A DNA stretch of 64,000 nucleotides from Kaistella faecalis (GCF_019195395.1 NZ_CP078067.1:1193783-1257782), one strand, 5' to 3'; positions 1 to 8,983 are shown, counted from the first letter of the stretch. A program made the numbers and translations. The notes: generated by a model not told the origin, from the letters alone.

Positions 1-322
1 TTCTTCCCAATTTTTCAATCGGAATTTCAACAGTAAAATCTTCACCCACCTCAAAAGTAGGGTCAATTTTCTTTGCCTCTGAGATTTCGATTTCTAAATC
101 ATCATCTTCAGACATATCATCCTCAACGATGGTTTTATTCAAAAATATCTGGAAATCCCCTTTGTCAGGGTTTACGATAACGTCGAAATGATCATCGGAA
201 TCAAATCTCTTTCTTAATAAAGTCTTAAGCGAGTCTTCGATAATCGCCATCAGATCAATCTTGCTGATGCTTTTTTCTTCTTTGAAATCGCCAAATGCTT
301 CAATTAATGCTAAACCGTCCAT
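1..322 (-). CDS. nusA: Transcription termination/antitermination factor NusA, N-terminal part (cut by window edge)
   Basis: About 107 residues can be read on the minus strand from an ATG at 322; the gene continues beyond base 1. The protein opens MDGLALIEAFGDFKEEKSIS and continues with an acidic stretch, matching the N-terminal RNA-polymerase-binding domain of NusA in Bacteroidota. NusA binds RNA polymerase and modulates pausing, termination and antitermination. It lies 59 bases downstream of rimP in the same orientation, the conserved rimP-nusA(-infB) order. No separate promoter is evident, so it is probably read from the rimP promoter. Only the N-terminal domain is visible; the S1 and KH domains lie outside the window. 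Confidence 0.9.
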   Translation of the reverse strand, partial: MDGLALIEAFGDFKEEKSISKIDLMAIIEDSLKTLLRKRFDSDDHFDVIVNPDKGDFQIFLNKTIVEDDMSEDDDLEIEISEAKKIDPTFEVGEDFTVEIPIEKLGR

Positions 323-381
323 ATGTATAAGTGATATATAATGAATGCAGGGCGCGGAGCCGATTCTTCACCTTTTTGTTA

Positions 382-849
382 TTAAAATTTTATTGTTACA
401 AGTGCTTTTTTAATCTCGGTGTACGGAATTTCTTTCTCTTCAACCACATCTACTTTTCCTTTCCCGATGTCTTTCGGTTTACGGTATCTTAAGACAAGTG
501 TGATTTTGTCCTCTTCCACTTTTGCAAGTTCACCTTCGATTTTGGTGGAATCCGTCATTAAAAGATCGAGTTCTCGGCCAATATTTTTTCTGTACTGTCG
601 TGGTGTGGTTAAAGGCTCGCTTAATCCCGCGCTCATCACCTGCAGAGAAAAATCATGTTCTTCGCGGTCTACATTAAATTCAATTGCACGGCTTGCATCA
701 AGACAATCCTGTAGTGTAACTCCCCGATCTCCATCAAGAATTACAGTAATATCATCTGCCGCCGAAAATTTCAAATCGACCAGAAACAAATCTTTTCTTT
801 CTTCCAGAAAACCGCTCAGCAGTTCTTCTATCTTCTTTCTAAATTCCAT
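382..849 (-). CDS. rimP: Ribosome maturation factor RimP
   Basis: 155 residues starting MEFRKKIEELL, the usual RimP length. RimP assists maturation of the 30S ribosomal subunit. The N-terminal alpha/beta domain (about residues 1-80, with the D-G-D-R-G-V-T-L segment) and the SH3-like C-terminal domain are both recognisable. An in-frame ATG at 930 would add 27 residues, but a TATATTTG promoter box at 920-927 lies inside that extension and AAGGA sits just before the ATG at 849, so I choose 849. Followed by nusA. Transcription probably starts near 915 from a promoter with both boxes. Confidence 0.92.
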   Translation of the reverse strand: MEFRKKIEELLSGFLEERKDLFLVDLKFSAADDITVILDGDRGVTLQDCLDASRAIEFNVDREEHDFSLQVMSAGLSEPLTTPRQYRKNIGRELDLLMTDSTKIEGELAKVEEDKITLVLRYRKPKDIGKGKVDVVEEKEIPYTEIKKALVTIKF

Positions 850-919
850 ATCCTTAATTTGAGTTACGAAAAAAGGCATTCTTGCGAAGGCCTTTTCATG
901 TTTATCCGTAAATCCGATG

Positions 920-950
920 CAAATATACACATTTTTGATAATACTGCAAA
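920..950 (-). promoter_or_regulatory. Two-box Bacteroidota promoter for rimP-nusA
   Basis: Read on the minus strand: TTTG (950-947), a 19-base spacer, then TATATTTG (927-920). This fits the Bacteroidota sigma-factor consensus TTTG-N19-20-TAnnTTTG. Expected leader about 65-70 bases before the rimP ATG at 849. Confidence 0.75.
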
Positions 951-1001
951 ACTCCTTTAAGAATCACTTATTCATAATCAGGCAACAAGCAGTAAATTAT
1001 T

Positions 1002-1009
1002 TATATTTG
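1002..1009 (+). promoter_or_regulatory. TAnnTTTG promoter box for the polysaccharide locus (ugd)
   Basis: TATATTTG lies 22 bases before the TTG start of the UDP-glucose dehydrogenase gene. No convincing upstream TTTG box is seen at the expected distance, so only the downstream box supports it. Confidence 0.6.
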
Positions 1010-1031
1010 CAGTAGTTTAAAAACAAGTATT

Positions 1032-2342
1032 TTGAATATAACGATTGTAGGGACCGGTTATGTAGGTCTGGTTACAGGAACAACTTTGGCGGAATTGGGA
1101 AACAATGTTTTCTGTGTGGATATTGATGCTGAAAAAGTTGAAACCATGAAAAAGGGCATCGTCCCGATCTATGAACCCGGGCTTGAAGAAATGTTTCTGA
1201 GAAACATTCAGGCACAGCGGTTATTCTTCACCACAGATTTAAAGGAAGCTTTGGATCAAAGTGAAGTAATTTATCTGGCGCTTCCAACTCCACCCGGCGA
1301 AGATGGCTCTGCTGACCTTTCCTATGTATTGAATGTTGCCAATAATATCGGCGATATGATGACGGAATACAAAGTAATCGTAAACAAATCGACGGTTCCG
1401 GTAGGAACTGCCGATACCGTTCGGGAAACCATTGCTGCTAAAACTGATATTCCTTTCGACGTTGTTTCTAATCCGGAATTTTTGCGTGAAGGTTTTGCTG
1501 TTGAAGATTCTATGAATCCCGCAAGAGTGGTTGTTGGAAGCGAATCGGAGAGAGCCAGAGAAATTATGGCTAAAATCTACCAGCCTTTTACGAATACTGG
1601 AATTCCCATTATTTTTATGGATGAGAAATCTTCGGAACTCACCAAATATGCAGCGAATTCTTTTCTCGCCGTGAAAATCACTTTCATGAATGAAATCGCA
1701 AATTATTGCGAAAAAGTTGGCGCAGATGTTGACAAAGTGCGTCTCGGAATGGGTTCTGATGACAGAATCGGTCATCGTTTCCTTTTCCCGGGAATCGGTT
1801 ACGGCGGAAGCTGTTTTCCAAAAGATGTGAAAGCATTAATTAAATCAGGAAAAAAAGAAAATTTTGATTTCCAAATTCTTGAAGCTACAGAAAATGTAAA
1901 CCAGGCACAGAAAGTAATTCTGGTTTCGGAAATTGAAAAATATTTTGAAGGAAACCTTCAGGGAAAGAAAATTGCGCTGTGGGGATTGGCTTTTAAAGCA
2001 AACACTGATGATATCCGCGAAGCTTCTTCTTTGGACAATATTAAAATTTTACTCGAAAAAGGTGCGTCAATAAATGCTTACGATGTAATTGCTGAGGAAA
2101 ATGTGAGAAAAATACTGGGCGACAAAATCTCTTATGCAAAAGACATGTATTCGGCGCTGGAAAATGCGGATTGCCTTTTGATCGCAACCGAATGGAGTGA
2201 ATTCAAGAACCCGAACTTCAGTCTGATGGCTGAAAAAATGAATCATAAAGCCATTTTCGACGGCCGGAATATGTTTGCGCTGGAACAGGTTGAAGATTCA
2301 GGTTTCTACTACAAATCCATCGGCAGGAAAACAGTAGAATAA
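1032..2342 (+). CDS. ugd: UDP-glucose 6-dehydrogenase
   Basis: 436 residues, the usual length. It oxidises UDP-glucose twice to UDP-glucuronate with NAD+, in the cytoplasm, giving an acidic sugar donor for surface glycan. The N-terminal Rossmann motif GTGYVG is at residues 7-12, and the catalytic cysteine is Cys261 within GYGGSCFPKD. A second Rossmann-like C-terminal domain follows (ALWGLAFKANTDDIREA). The start codon is TTG at 1032, 22 bases after a promoter box; it gives the natural N-terminus MNITIVGTGYVG. The related UDP-ManNAc/GDP-Man dehydrogenases are less likely from the overall match. First gene of the polysaccharide locus. Confidence 0.93.
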   Translation: MNITIVGTGYVGLVTGTTLAELGNNVFCVDIDAEKVETMKKGIVPIYEPGLEEMFLRNIQAQRLFFTTDLKEALDQSEVIYLALPTPPGEDGSADLSYVLNVANNIGDMMTEYKVIVNKSTVPVGTADTVRETIAAKTDIPFDVVSNPEFLREGFAVEDSMNPARVVVGSESERAREIMAKIYQPFTNTGIPIIFMDEKSSELTKYAANSFLAVKITFMNEIANYCEKVGADVDKVRLGMGSDDRIGHRFLFPGIGYGGSCFPKDVKALIKSGKKENFDFQILEATENVNQAQKVILVSEIEKYFEGNLQGKKIALWGLAFKANTDDIREASSLDNIKILLEKGASINAYDVIAEENVRKILGDKISYAKDMYSALENADCLLIATEWSEFKNPNFSLMAEKMNHKAIFDGRNMFALEQVEDSGFYYKSIGRKTVE

Positions 2343-2365
2343 ATCATCAAGACAAAACACTAAAT

Positions 2366-3343
2366 TTGAAACTAAATTTATTATCCAAACTTTTTTTTAC
2401 GACGCTGCTGGCTTTCACGGTCAACAGCTTTGTTTATTTTTCTTTTGGAAATATTTATTCTTCGAAGATTTTAAATTACACAGATTTCCAGCAACAGTTC
2501 AGTTCGGGAATCTATCAATACCGCATCTTAAGCGGTTATTTCTTGGTGTGGATTTACGAGTTCCTGTCGACATTCAACATAGATTATTCGATTTTAAAAC
2601 TGAAATTTTTCGACGCAGCTGCAGAACCTAAAATGTATCTCTCCTTCTTTTTGCTGAATACATTTTTCCTGGTTTTAACAGTCGCAGTGATGGTTTTAAT
2701 TACTGAAACTAAAAACTTCGTGGCAACTTACTCAGAAAAACTTTTACTAATTACTGTAGCGATTCTAACGGTTGCTTTATCGCAGTTTGTCATCGTTCCC
2801 TACGACATTTCGAGCTATTTTTTTCTGTTGCTGTTTTACTATGTTTTCATTGTCTATTTAAATACGAATTCACCTCAGAAATTAATTGTTTTGGCAATCA
2901 TTATGCTGGTTTCGACTTTAAACAGAGAATCTTCGGCACTTTCACTTTCACTGGCCTCAACTTTACTGTTTTCAAAGTTTGGCCTTAGAAAAGAAACGCT
3001 CGTTCCGGTTGCTGTTTTAGCCTTTGCCTTCCTTACAGCTTATCTTGGAATGAGATTCATGAACGAAAGTTTTTCTACTAACGACGGTAATCTGCTGGTA
3101 CAGAATTTATCTGAACCAAAGAATATTTTAGGTCTTCTTTTTTGGCTCGTATTTTTTGTTTTTACTTTATTGGTAGCGAAAGACAGAAAATGCATCAAAA
3201 ACATTATTCTTTTCCATCTTCTTTCAATTCCTTACATTTTAATGTGTTTTTACTCCGGAATACTTTACGAAATACGGCTGTATATTCCATTATTTCTCAC
3301 TTCACTTCTTCTGAGCCGTACTGATGTCAGGAAATTTCAATAA
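2366..3343 (+). CDS. Multi-pass membrane protein of the polysaccharide locus, function unknown
   Basis: 325 residues with roughly eight to nine hydrophobic segments and short charged loops. I do not recognise the family. The segment TLNRESSALSL in the middle is the only notable polar stretch and recalls the N/K-R-E motif of membrane proteins often found in O-antigen loci. The start is TTG at 2366 (MKLNLLSKLFF); there is no ATG nearby. It lies between UDP-glucose dehydrogenase and the ABC exporter permease, so a role in glycan assembly is plausible but inferred. It is too different from standard Wzx/Wzy to call either. Confidence 0.7.
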   Translation: MKLNLLSKLFFTTLLAFTVNSFVYFSFGNIYSSKILNYTDFQQQFSSGIYQYRILSGYFLVWIYEFLSTFNIDYSILKLKFFDAAAEPKMYLSFFLLNTFFLVLTVAVMVLITETKNFVATYSEKLLLITVAILTVALSQFVIVPYDISSYFFLLLFYYVFIVYLNTNSPQKLIVLAIIMLVSTLNRESSALSLSLASTLLFSKFGLRKETLVPVAVLAFAFLTAYLGMRFMNESFSTNDGNLLVQNLSEPKNILGLLFWLVFFVFTLLVAKDRKCIKNIILFHLLSIPYILMCFYSGILYEIRLYIPLFLTSLLLSRTDVRKFQ

Positions 3344-3350
3344 TTTACCT

Positions 3351-3358
3351 TATTTTTG
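3351..3358 (+). promoter_or_regulatory. TAnnTTTG promoter box before the ABC exporter permease
   Basis: TATTTTTG ends 22 bases before the ATG at 3381. Possible internal promoter for the exporter genes; no clear upstream box. Confidence 0.45.
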
Positions 3359-3380
3359 ATAAAAATTTATTCTTTCACAA

Positions 3381-4229
3381 ATGAGCGAACCCCAACAGCA
3401 ATGGACCGAAACCATTGAGGCTAAGCATTCACTTTTCGACCTGAAACTGGCGGAAGTCTGGCGGTACAAGGATTTGGTTTACATGTTTGTGAAGCGGGAT
3501 TTCGTTTCTTCGTTCAAGCAGACGATTTTGGGTCCGGTCTGGTTTTTTATCAACCCTGTTTTAACAACGATTGTTTTCGTTGTTGTCTTCGGTAAAATTG
3601 CAGGGTTGTCTACAGATGGTTTGCCACAAATTCTGTTTTATCTTTCCGGAGTAACGCTGTGGAATTATTTTTCGACCTCATTAACAAGCGCTTCATCCGT
3701 TTTTACGACAAATGCTTCGATTTTCGGAAAAGTATACTTTCCGCGGCTGGTAATGCCGATCACCATCGTTATTTCTAATCTGATGCGTTTTGGCGTGCAG
3801 TTTATCCTTTTTCTTTTGGTTTGGGTTTATTATATGATTCAGGGCGATATCAATCCTAATCTATGGTTATTGGCTACTCCCTTCCTCATCCTATTAATGG
3901 CCTCTTTCGCGATGGGTGCCGGGATGCTGATATCGTCGCTTACCACAAAATACCGGGATTTACAGATGCTTTTAGGCTTCGGGGTAAGTCTTTTTATGTA
4001 CGCAACACCGGTAATTTATCCCCTGTCATCACTTTCCGGAATATGGAAAAAAATCGCGATGTATAATCCGCTTACCGGAATTTTCGAATGCTTCAAATAT
4101 GGCTGGTTAGGCTCGGGTGATTTCTCACCGATGCTTTTATTAATAAGCTCTTCCATCATCTTCGTTTTACTCGCAATAGGCACTTTAGTCTTTAACAAAG
4201 TGGAAAAGAGTTTTATGGACACTGTATAA
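3381..4229 (+). CDS. Polysaccharide ABC exporter, permease subunit (Wzm-like, ABC-2 type)
   Basis: 282 residues: a cytosolic N-terminus of about 35 residues, then six predicted membrane helices. The opening DLKLAEVWRYKDLVYMFVKRDF is typical of ABC-2 permeases that export O-antigen or teichoic acid (Wzm/TagG/RfbA family). It forms the inner-membrane channel with the ATPase encoded 35 bases downstream and moves undecaprenyl-linked glycan to the periplasm. The ABC pathway implies that the chain is completed in the cytoplasm, which fits the many glycosyltransferases that follow. Confidence 0.9.
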   Translation: MSEPQQQWTETIEAKHSLFDLKLAEVWRYKDLVYMFVKRDFVSSFKQTILGPVWFFINPVLTTIVFVVVFGKIAGLSTDGLPQILFYLSGVTLWNYFSTSLTSASSVFTTNASIFGKVYFPRLVMPITIVISNLMRFGVQFILFLLVWVYYMIQGDINPNLWLLATPFLILLMASFAMGAGMLISSLTTKYRDLQMLLGFGVSLFMYATPVIYPLSSLSGIWKKIAMYNPLTGIFECFKYGWLGSGDFSPMLLLISSSIIFVLLAIGTLVFNKVEKSFMDTV

Positions 4230-4264
4230 TTTCAAACCTCAACGTAAGTTTCAACCTTAAAAAC

Positions 4265-5506
4265 ATGCTCGCACTAAAAGCAGAAAATATTTCTAAACAA
4301 TACCGCCTGGGACAGGTAGGAACGGGCACGCTCTCGCATGACCTGAACCGTTTCTGGGCGCAGATCCGCGGCAAGGAAGATCCTTATCTGAAGATCGGCG
4401 AAGCGAACGACAGGAGCTCGAGAGGAAACTCCGAATATGTCTGGTCGCTCCGCGACATTAATTTTGAAATAGAACAGGGCGACGCTGTAGGAATAATCGG
4501 CAGAAATGGTGCCGGCAAATCGACCCTGCTGAAACTTTTAAGCAAAGTCACCAAACCTACCACCGGAAAAATTTATACCAACGGCCGTATCGCTTCATTA
4601 CTCGAAGTTGGTACCGGTTTTCATCCGGAAATGACGGGGAGAGAAAACATCTTCTTAAATGGTGCTATTCTGGGAATGACCCGTAAAGAAATCAACCGTA
4701 AATTTGATGAAATCGTCGATTTCTCAGGCGTGGAAAGATATATTGACACGCCGGTCAAACGATATTCCTCCGGAATGTATGTTCGCCTTGCATTTGCAGT
4801 TGCCGCTCATCTTGAATCCGAAATCCTTATTGTAGACGAAGTTTTAGCAGTAGGTGATGCTGAATTCCAGAAAAAATGCCTTGGCAAAATGGGCGATGTA
4901 AGTAAAGGCGAAGGAAGAACGGTGCTGTTTGTGAGTCATAATATGAGCAGCATTAGCAAATTATGTAATACTGGTATTTTATTAAAAAAAGGCGAATTAA
5001 TTGAACAGGGTCCTGTAAGTAATATTATTAATTTGTACAGCCAGGATTTAATAACATCCGAGCAGGTATCTCCTAATTATGACAAAAAAATATTCTTAAA
5101 AGATTTTCTCAGTTATCAGATATCAGATACAAATTCCAATATTATATCTGGCGAAGACGCCGTCTTAGAATTCGTTATTGAAGCAGAAAGCAAACAGGAT
5201 AATGTAAAAATAGGAATCGGTATTAATGACAGTTACAACAACAGATTAATGACACCCTTTTCTCAACATCAAGACAGATCGTTTCAGTTAAACCCCGGAG
5301 AAAACAGAATTATCTGTACAATAAATAATTTTCCTTTGAAGGCAGGAGATTACATCGTAGAAATCTTTTTAGGAAACAATCAGGAAACATTTGATTACTA
5401 CGATAAAGGCTTAAAAATGAGAGTTATAGATTCTTACAGAAAAGAATCGCCCGATTATTCGCAAGGGTATTTTATCGTCAACCAAAATTGGAAAAAATAT
5501 GAATGA
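4265..5506 (+). CDS. Polysaccharide ABC exporter, ATP-binding subunit with C-terminal extension (Wzt-like)
   Basis: 413 residues. The ATPase domain has Walker A GRNGAGKST (79-87), signature SSGM (168-171), Walker B ILIVDE (187-192) and the H-loop His225. After about residue 265 comes an extra domain of some 145 residues, in the place of the Wzt C-terminal domain that in O9a/O12-type systems binds the modified end of the chain. Base composition changes near this junction: by hand count 4321-4440 is about 56% GC and 5041-5160 about 32%. The stop overlaps the next start by eight bases. The tail's specificity cannot be read from sequence. Confidence 0.9.
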   Translation: MLALKAENISKQYRLGQVGTGTLSHDLNRFWAQIRGKEDPYLKIGEANDRSSRGNSEYVWSLRDINFEIEQGDAVGIIGRNGAGKSTLLKLLSKVTKPTTGKIYTNGRIASLLEVGTGFHPEMTGRENIFLNGAILGMTRKEINRKFDEIVDFSGVERYIDTPVKRYSSGMYVRLAFAVAAHLESEILIVDEVLAVGDAEFQKKCLGKMGDVSKGEGRTVLFVSHNMSSISKLCNTGILLKKGELIEQGPVSNIINLYSQDLITSEQVSPNYDKKIFLKDFLSYQISDTNSNIISGEDAVLEFVIEAESKQDNVKIGIGINDSYNNRLMTPFSQHQDRSFQLNPGENRIICTINNFPLKAGDYIVEIFLGNNQETFDYYDKGLKMRVIDSYRKESPDYSQGYFIVNQNWKKYE

Positions 5507-6269
5507 AATTGAAGAAGAATTATTCTGTACAAAATATGAATTAAAGACACTTGCGGATTTAGTACTGAAAGGCGAAGCTGAAAGATGGGTTAAGGGATTC
5601 CTGCACCCTAAGTACGAAATGGAGCACATTGAACGGTACCGATTCGCATTGCAGTTCGTAAATAACAAAAATGTTTTAGACATTGCATGTGGAAGCGGAT
5701 ATGGCTCTTTTTTAATTGCAGATCAGGGAAAAGCTTTAAAGGTTACAGGAGTAGATTTGGATGCAGATGCTGTTCGTTATGGAAATTTTCGGTATGCCCA
5801 TCACCTGGTGAACCGTTTTGTAGACGACGCTACCAAATTTTCCAGTGCAACTCCTTTCGATGTCATCATCAGTTATGAAACGGTTGAACATCTTGACGAT
5901 TATATATTATTTCTGAAAAATATTAACCAAAACCTGGCGGAAGACGGGACATTTATAATTTCAACACCAATCTCAAAGAAAACTACAATAAAACCAAATC
6001 ATAACCCATATCATGAAATTGAATGGAGCTACAGTGACTTTACAAAATTACTCCAGGAACATTTCATTCTGAAAGATACATTCATTCAGAATGCAGTAAT
6101 TGAAGGAAACTACCCTGAATATACGCTTACAAACAGAATAAAGAACCGATTGGGAAAAAGAATCACAAAATCTGACCCCAAGTTTTTTGAAGGCATAAAA
6201 GCAGCGCATGACTTAAAAGTGGAAGAATTGGATGCCGGTTATATTATCGCCGTACTTAATAAAAAATAG
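5499..6269 (+). CDS. Class I SAM-dependent methyltransferase
   Basis: 256 residues. SAM-binding motif I is DIACGSGYG at residues 61-69, followed by a typical motif II acidic residue (GVDLDADAV) and FDVIISYETVEHL, all of the Methyltransf_11/23 fold. The start overlaps the end of the ABC ATPase by eight bases, so the two are probably translated together. In Wzt-type export systems a chain-end methyltransferase can cap the glycan, and this neighbour is a candidate for that job, but the substrate is inferred only from position. The DNA is AT-rich, like the second half of the ATPase gene. Confidence 0.85.
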   Translation: MNEIEEELFCTKYELKTLADLVLKGEAERWVKGFLHPKYEMEHIERYRFALQFVNNKNVLDIACGSGYGSFLIADQGKALKVTGVDLDADAVRYGNFRYAHHLVNRFVDDATKFSSATPFDVIISYETVEHLDDYILFLKNINQNLAEDGTFIISTPISKKTTIKPNHNPYHEIEWSYSDFTKLLQEHFILKDTFIQNAVIEGNYPEYTLTNRIKNRLGKRITKSDPKFFEGIKAAHDLKVEELDAGYIIAVLNKK

Positions 6270-6272
6270 GAT

Positions 6273-7175
6273 TTGCTCACCATAATAATTCCATATTATA
6301 AAATCTCTTTTTTTAAAGAAACTTTGCGGTCTTTAGAACGGCAAACCTGCAAAAATTTCAAACTGTTTATCGGTAATGATGCTAGTCCCGAAAATCCCGA
6401 AAATCTCATTAAGGAAACACTGAAAACTACAGCGTTTAATTATAAAGAATATACAGAAAATCTTGGCTCCCAAAACCTCGTAAAACAATGGGAAAGATGC
6501 ATTCAGGATAGCGAAATTAGTGAATGGTTTCAAATTTTAGGCGATGACGATGTCATTAGCGAGAATTTTGTAGCGGAGTTTTATACAAACCTGGATGAAG
6601 TTGAACAGAACAAAAGCAACGTCATTAAATTCTCGCAACGTTGGATTGATGAGTACGGAAAACCATTTAAGGAATATACCGCTCAGCCAAAACTTCTTCT
6701 GGCGCTGGACAACTGGAAAGAAAAATACATTAAAGGACAGCGCTCCAGCCTTTCCGAACACATATTCCGAAAATCCGCTTACGAAAAGGTGAAATTTAAA
6801 CATTTACCTTTGGCATGGGGAACAGATGACCTAGCGGTATTTGAGATCGCCGGCAATACGCCGGTATATTTTATTGCCGATGCCCAGGTCGAAGTACGGA
6901 TAAGTTCAGAAAGCATTTCCGGTTCCAGTCAACTCTTTCTTGAAAAACAGCGGAACGCCATTATTTTTGACACCTATTTTATCAATAAATATCATCATCT
7001 TCTGCCAAAAGAATTTATATTAGATAAAATTAATCAGCAGATAAGTTTTGCCTTTCATCATCACTTTTCAGATTTAAAACTTAATTTAGTTAAATATTAT
7101 TGGCATCTAAAAAAATTTCGTAAACTTTTTAAACTTCCTTTTACATACATACGAATAATATTGAAACTTCATTAA
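6273..7175 (+). CDS. Family 2 glycosyltransferase (GT-A fold)
   Basis: 300 residues. It opens MLTIIIPYYKISFFKETLRS, the usual GT2 N-terminus, and has the metal/nucleotide-binding GDDD at residues 90-93. It should transfer a sugar from a nucleotide donor to the growing lipid-linked glycan at the cytoplasmic face. The start is TTG at 6273, three bases after the methyltransferase stop. No membrane segments. Donor and linkage cannot be predicted. The C-terminal 60 residues are basic and AT-rich. Confidence 0.87.
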   Translation: MLTIIIPYYKISFFKETLRSLERQTCKNFKLFIGNDASPENPENLIKETLKTTAFNYKEYTENLGSQNLVKQWERCIQDSEISEWFQILGDDDVISENFVAEFYTNLDEVEQNKSNVIKFSQRWIDEYGKPFKEYTAQPKLLLALDNWKEKYIKGQRSSLSEHIFRKSAYEKVKFKHLPLAWGTDDLAVFEIAGNTPVYFIADAQVEVRISSESISGSSQLFLEKQRNAIIFDTYFINKYHHLLPKEFILDKINQQISFAFHHHFSDLKLNLVKYYWHLKKFRKLFKLPFTYIRIILKLH

Positions 7176-7220
7176 CAGATACAAAAAAATCCCTAAGATT
7201 ATAAAATTCTTAACCATCAG

Positions 7221-8036
7221 ATGTTACAGTTTATACACATCATCACCACCCGCTTTAACGTGCCTACCGAAAACTGGTCCCAGACCAGATCAGGGTATGC
7301 ACCACTGACAGATGAGTGGCATGAACACAGGTTTGATTTATTTCAGAAATACACGTTCCCCTCATTTAAAAATCAAAAAAACAAAAATTTTGTCTGGCTG
7401 GTTTTTTTTGATGTAAATACCAAAACCAAATACCGGCAGATAATAAACCATCTTCAAAACGATTTTCCGAATTTCAAACCCGTCTTTGTACAGGATGGTG
7501 CCGAAATAAATTTGGGAATTACTACTGTTTTTGAAAAACATTTTCAGAAAGATCAAAAGTTTGTTATAAGTACAGATATCGATAATGACGATTTATTGCA
7601 TGAAGAATTTGTGGATAAGATTCAGTCACTTTTTAAACCGGTTCACAATTTGGTTATTGATTTAAGGCGGGGCCTGCAGATGAGCATTATAAACAAAAAC
7701 CAGGTTTTGGTAAATGAATATTACGCAATTGCAAATCCTTTTGTGAGTCTTGTTGAAAATATAAGCAGTTTCAAAACAATTATGAACGAACGGCACAACA
7801 ATTTCCGCAAATACGACAATGTCATTGGCTACGACAATAAACCACTTTTTATTCAGTTGATTCATACGCATAATCTGATGAACAGCACCCTGAAAACAAA
7901 AGGACTTTCAAAGATAAATTTCAAGGAATTCGGTATTCCTGCGGAGCATACTCCGAAAATAATGAAGTGGAAAACATTATTCCACAACCTTAAACGCTTT
8001 CCTCAAATATTTAAAAGGTTAATTTTGCGGAAATGA
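7221..8036 (+). CDS. Glycosyltransferase, putative rhamnosyltransferase family
   Basis: 271 residues, starting MLQFIHIITTRFNV. The pattern TRF.V...W, then NFVWLVFFD and STDIDNDDLLHEEFV (around residues 115-129), matches the family annotated as putative rhamnosyltransferase (PF11316-like). It probably adds a sugar to the exported glycan. No dTDP-rhamnose synthesis genes are in this window, so the donor is uncertain and the family name should be read loosely. Its stop overlaps the next gene's ATG by four bases. Confidence 0.75.
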   Translation: MLQFIHIITTRFNVPTENWSQTRSGYAPLTDEWHEHRFDLFQKYTFPSFKNQKNKNFVWLVFFDVNTKTKYRQIINHLQNDFPNFKPVFVQDGAEINLGITTVFEKHFQKDQKFVISTDIDNDDLLHEEFVDKIQSLFKPVHNLVIDLRRGLQMSIINKNQVLVNEYYAIANPFVSLVENISSFKTIMNERHNNFRKYDNVIGYDNKPLFIQLIHTHNLMNSTLKTKGLSKINFKEFGIPAEHTPKIMKWKTLFHNLKRFPQIFKRLILRK

Positions 8037-8983
8037 CGAATATCAGTGTAATAATTCCCGTGTATAATGCCGAAAAATATATCGAAAAAGCGGTAGCATC
8101 GGTCCTTCAATTCCAGGAAGTTCAGGAAGTACTGTTGATTGATGATGGATCAAAAGACCGGTCACTGGAAATATGCACTTCTTTAGCACAAAAACATCCG
8201 CAGATAAAAGTGTTTACCCATCCTGACAACCAAAACCGCGGAGTTTCTGCCTCCCGTAATTTAGGGATCGATAACGCCACCAAAGAGTTCATCACTTTTT
8301 TGGATGCTGATGATTATTGGCTTCCCAACAGATTTGATGCTGAGCGTGAAATTTTCAAAGACCAAAAAATTGATGGAGTTTTTGGCGCGATTTCCACTGA
8401 ATTTGTCAGCGAACGAGGTAAAGCGGAATACCTTAGTAAATTCGGAAATCAAGGTCTTACCACTGTCAATTATCATGCTGAAGGTAGAAAGGTTTACTAT
8501 GGCTTGGTCGAAAAAAACAAGAACTTCGGAACTTTTTTTTCGATGATTGGACTAACAGTGAGAAAAACAGCACTTGAAAATCCTAAAAGACGTCTAAGCG
8601 AAAACATGGCTATCGGTGAAGACAAAGATTTTACTATTAAACTTGCTTATGAAAAAAATCTTAAAACCGGAATAATAGATCAACCTATAGCTGTACGAAC
8701 TGCTCATGAAAACAATAGTATTACAAAAATAAAAAACCACACTTCAGTATTTTTTCAACATAATACGGTACTTTACCAAGCACTTTACCATTGGAGTAAA
8801 ACTAAAAAGGAAATGCCTCCGGACATAGTTGAAGTATTTAGGTATAAGTATCTTTCCTTTAAATTAGCCGCAAATTCAGGATTAAAAAAATACCTTCTTT
8901 TCCTACAATTACTTCCGTTTAATCCAAAATTATTAAAAACCAGATACCGCTATTTTGCATTAAAAAACAACCCGAAAGAATGA
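8033..8983 (+). CDS. Family 2 glycosyltransferase, member of a local paralogue group
   Basis: 316 residues with the GT2 start ISVIIPVYNAEKYIEKAV and the metal-binding DADD at residues 91-94 within FLDADDYWLPNRFDAE. It is clearly related to the products at 12469-13404 and 13411-14355: all share S-RNLG, FLDADDY-LPNRFDAE, an EGVFGA-type segment and the closing LLKTRYR. The ATG overlaps the preceding stop (ATGA) and the end overlaps the next gene in the same way, so it sits in a tightly coupled operon. Donor sugar unknown. Confidence 0.88.
   Translation: MTNISVIIPVYNAEKYIEKAVASVLQFQEVQEVLLIDDGSKDRSLEICTSLAQKHPQIKVFTHPDNQNRGVSASRNLGIDNATKEFITFLDADDYWLPNRFDAEREIFKDQKIDGVFGAISTEFVSERGKAEYLSKFGNQGLTTVNYHAEGRKVYYGLVEKNKNFGTFFSMIGLTVRKTALENPKRRLSENMAIGEDKDFTIKLAYEKNLKTGIIDQPIAVRTAHENNSITKIKNHTSVFFQHNTVLYQALYHWSKTKKEMPPDIVEVFRYKYLSFKLAANSGLKKYLLFLQLLPFNPKLLKTRYRYFALKNNPKE

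Noticed and set aside
2361-2368. TAAATTTG at the start of the membrane protein gene as a promoter
   Set aside because: The box contains the TTG start codon itself and there is no ATG close downstream, so a start here would cut the protein; it more likely matches by chance.
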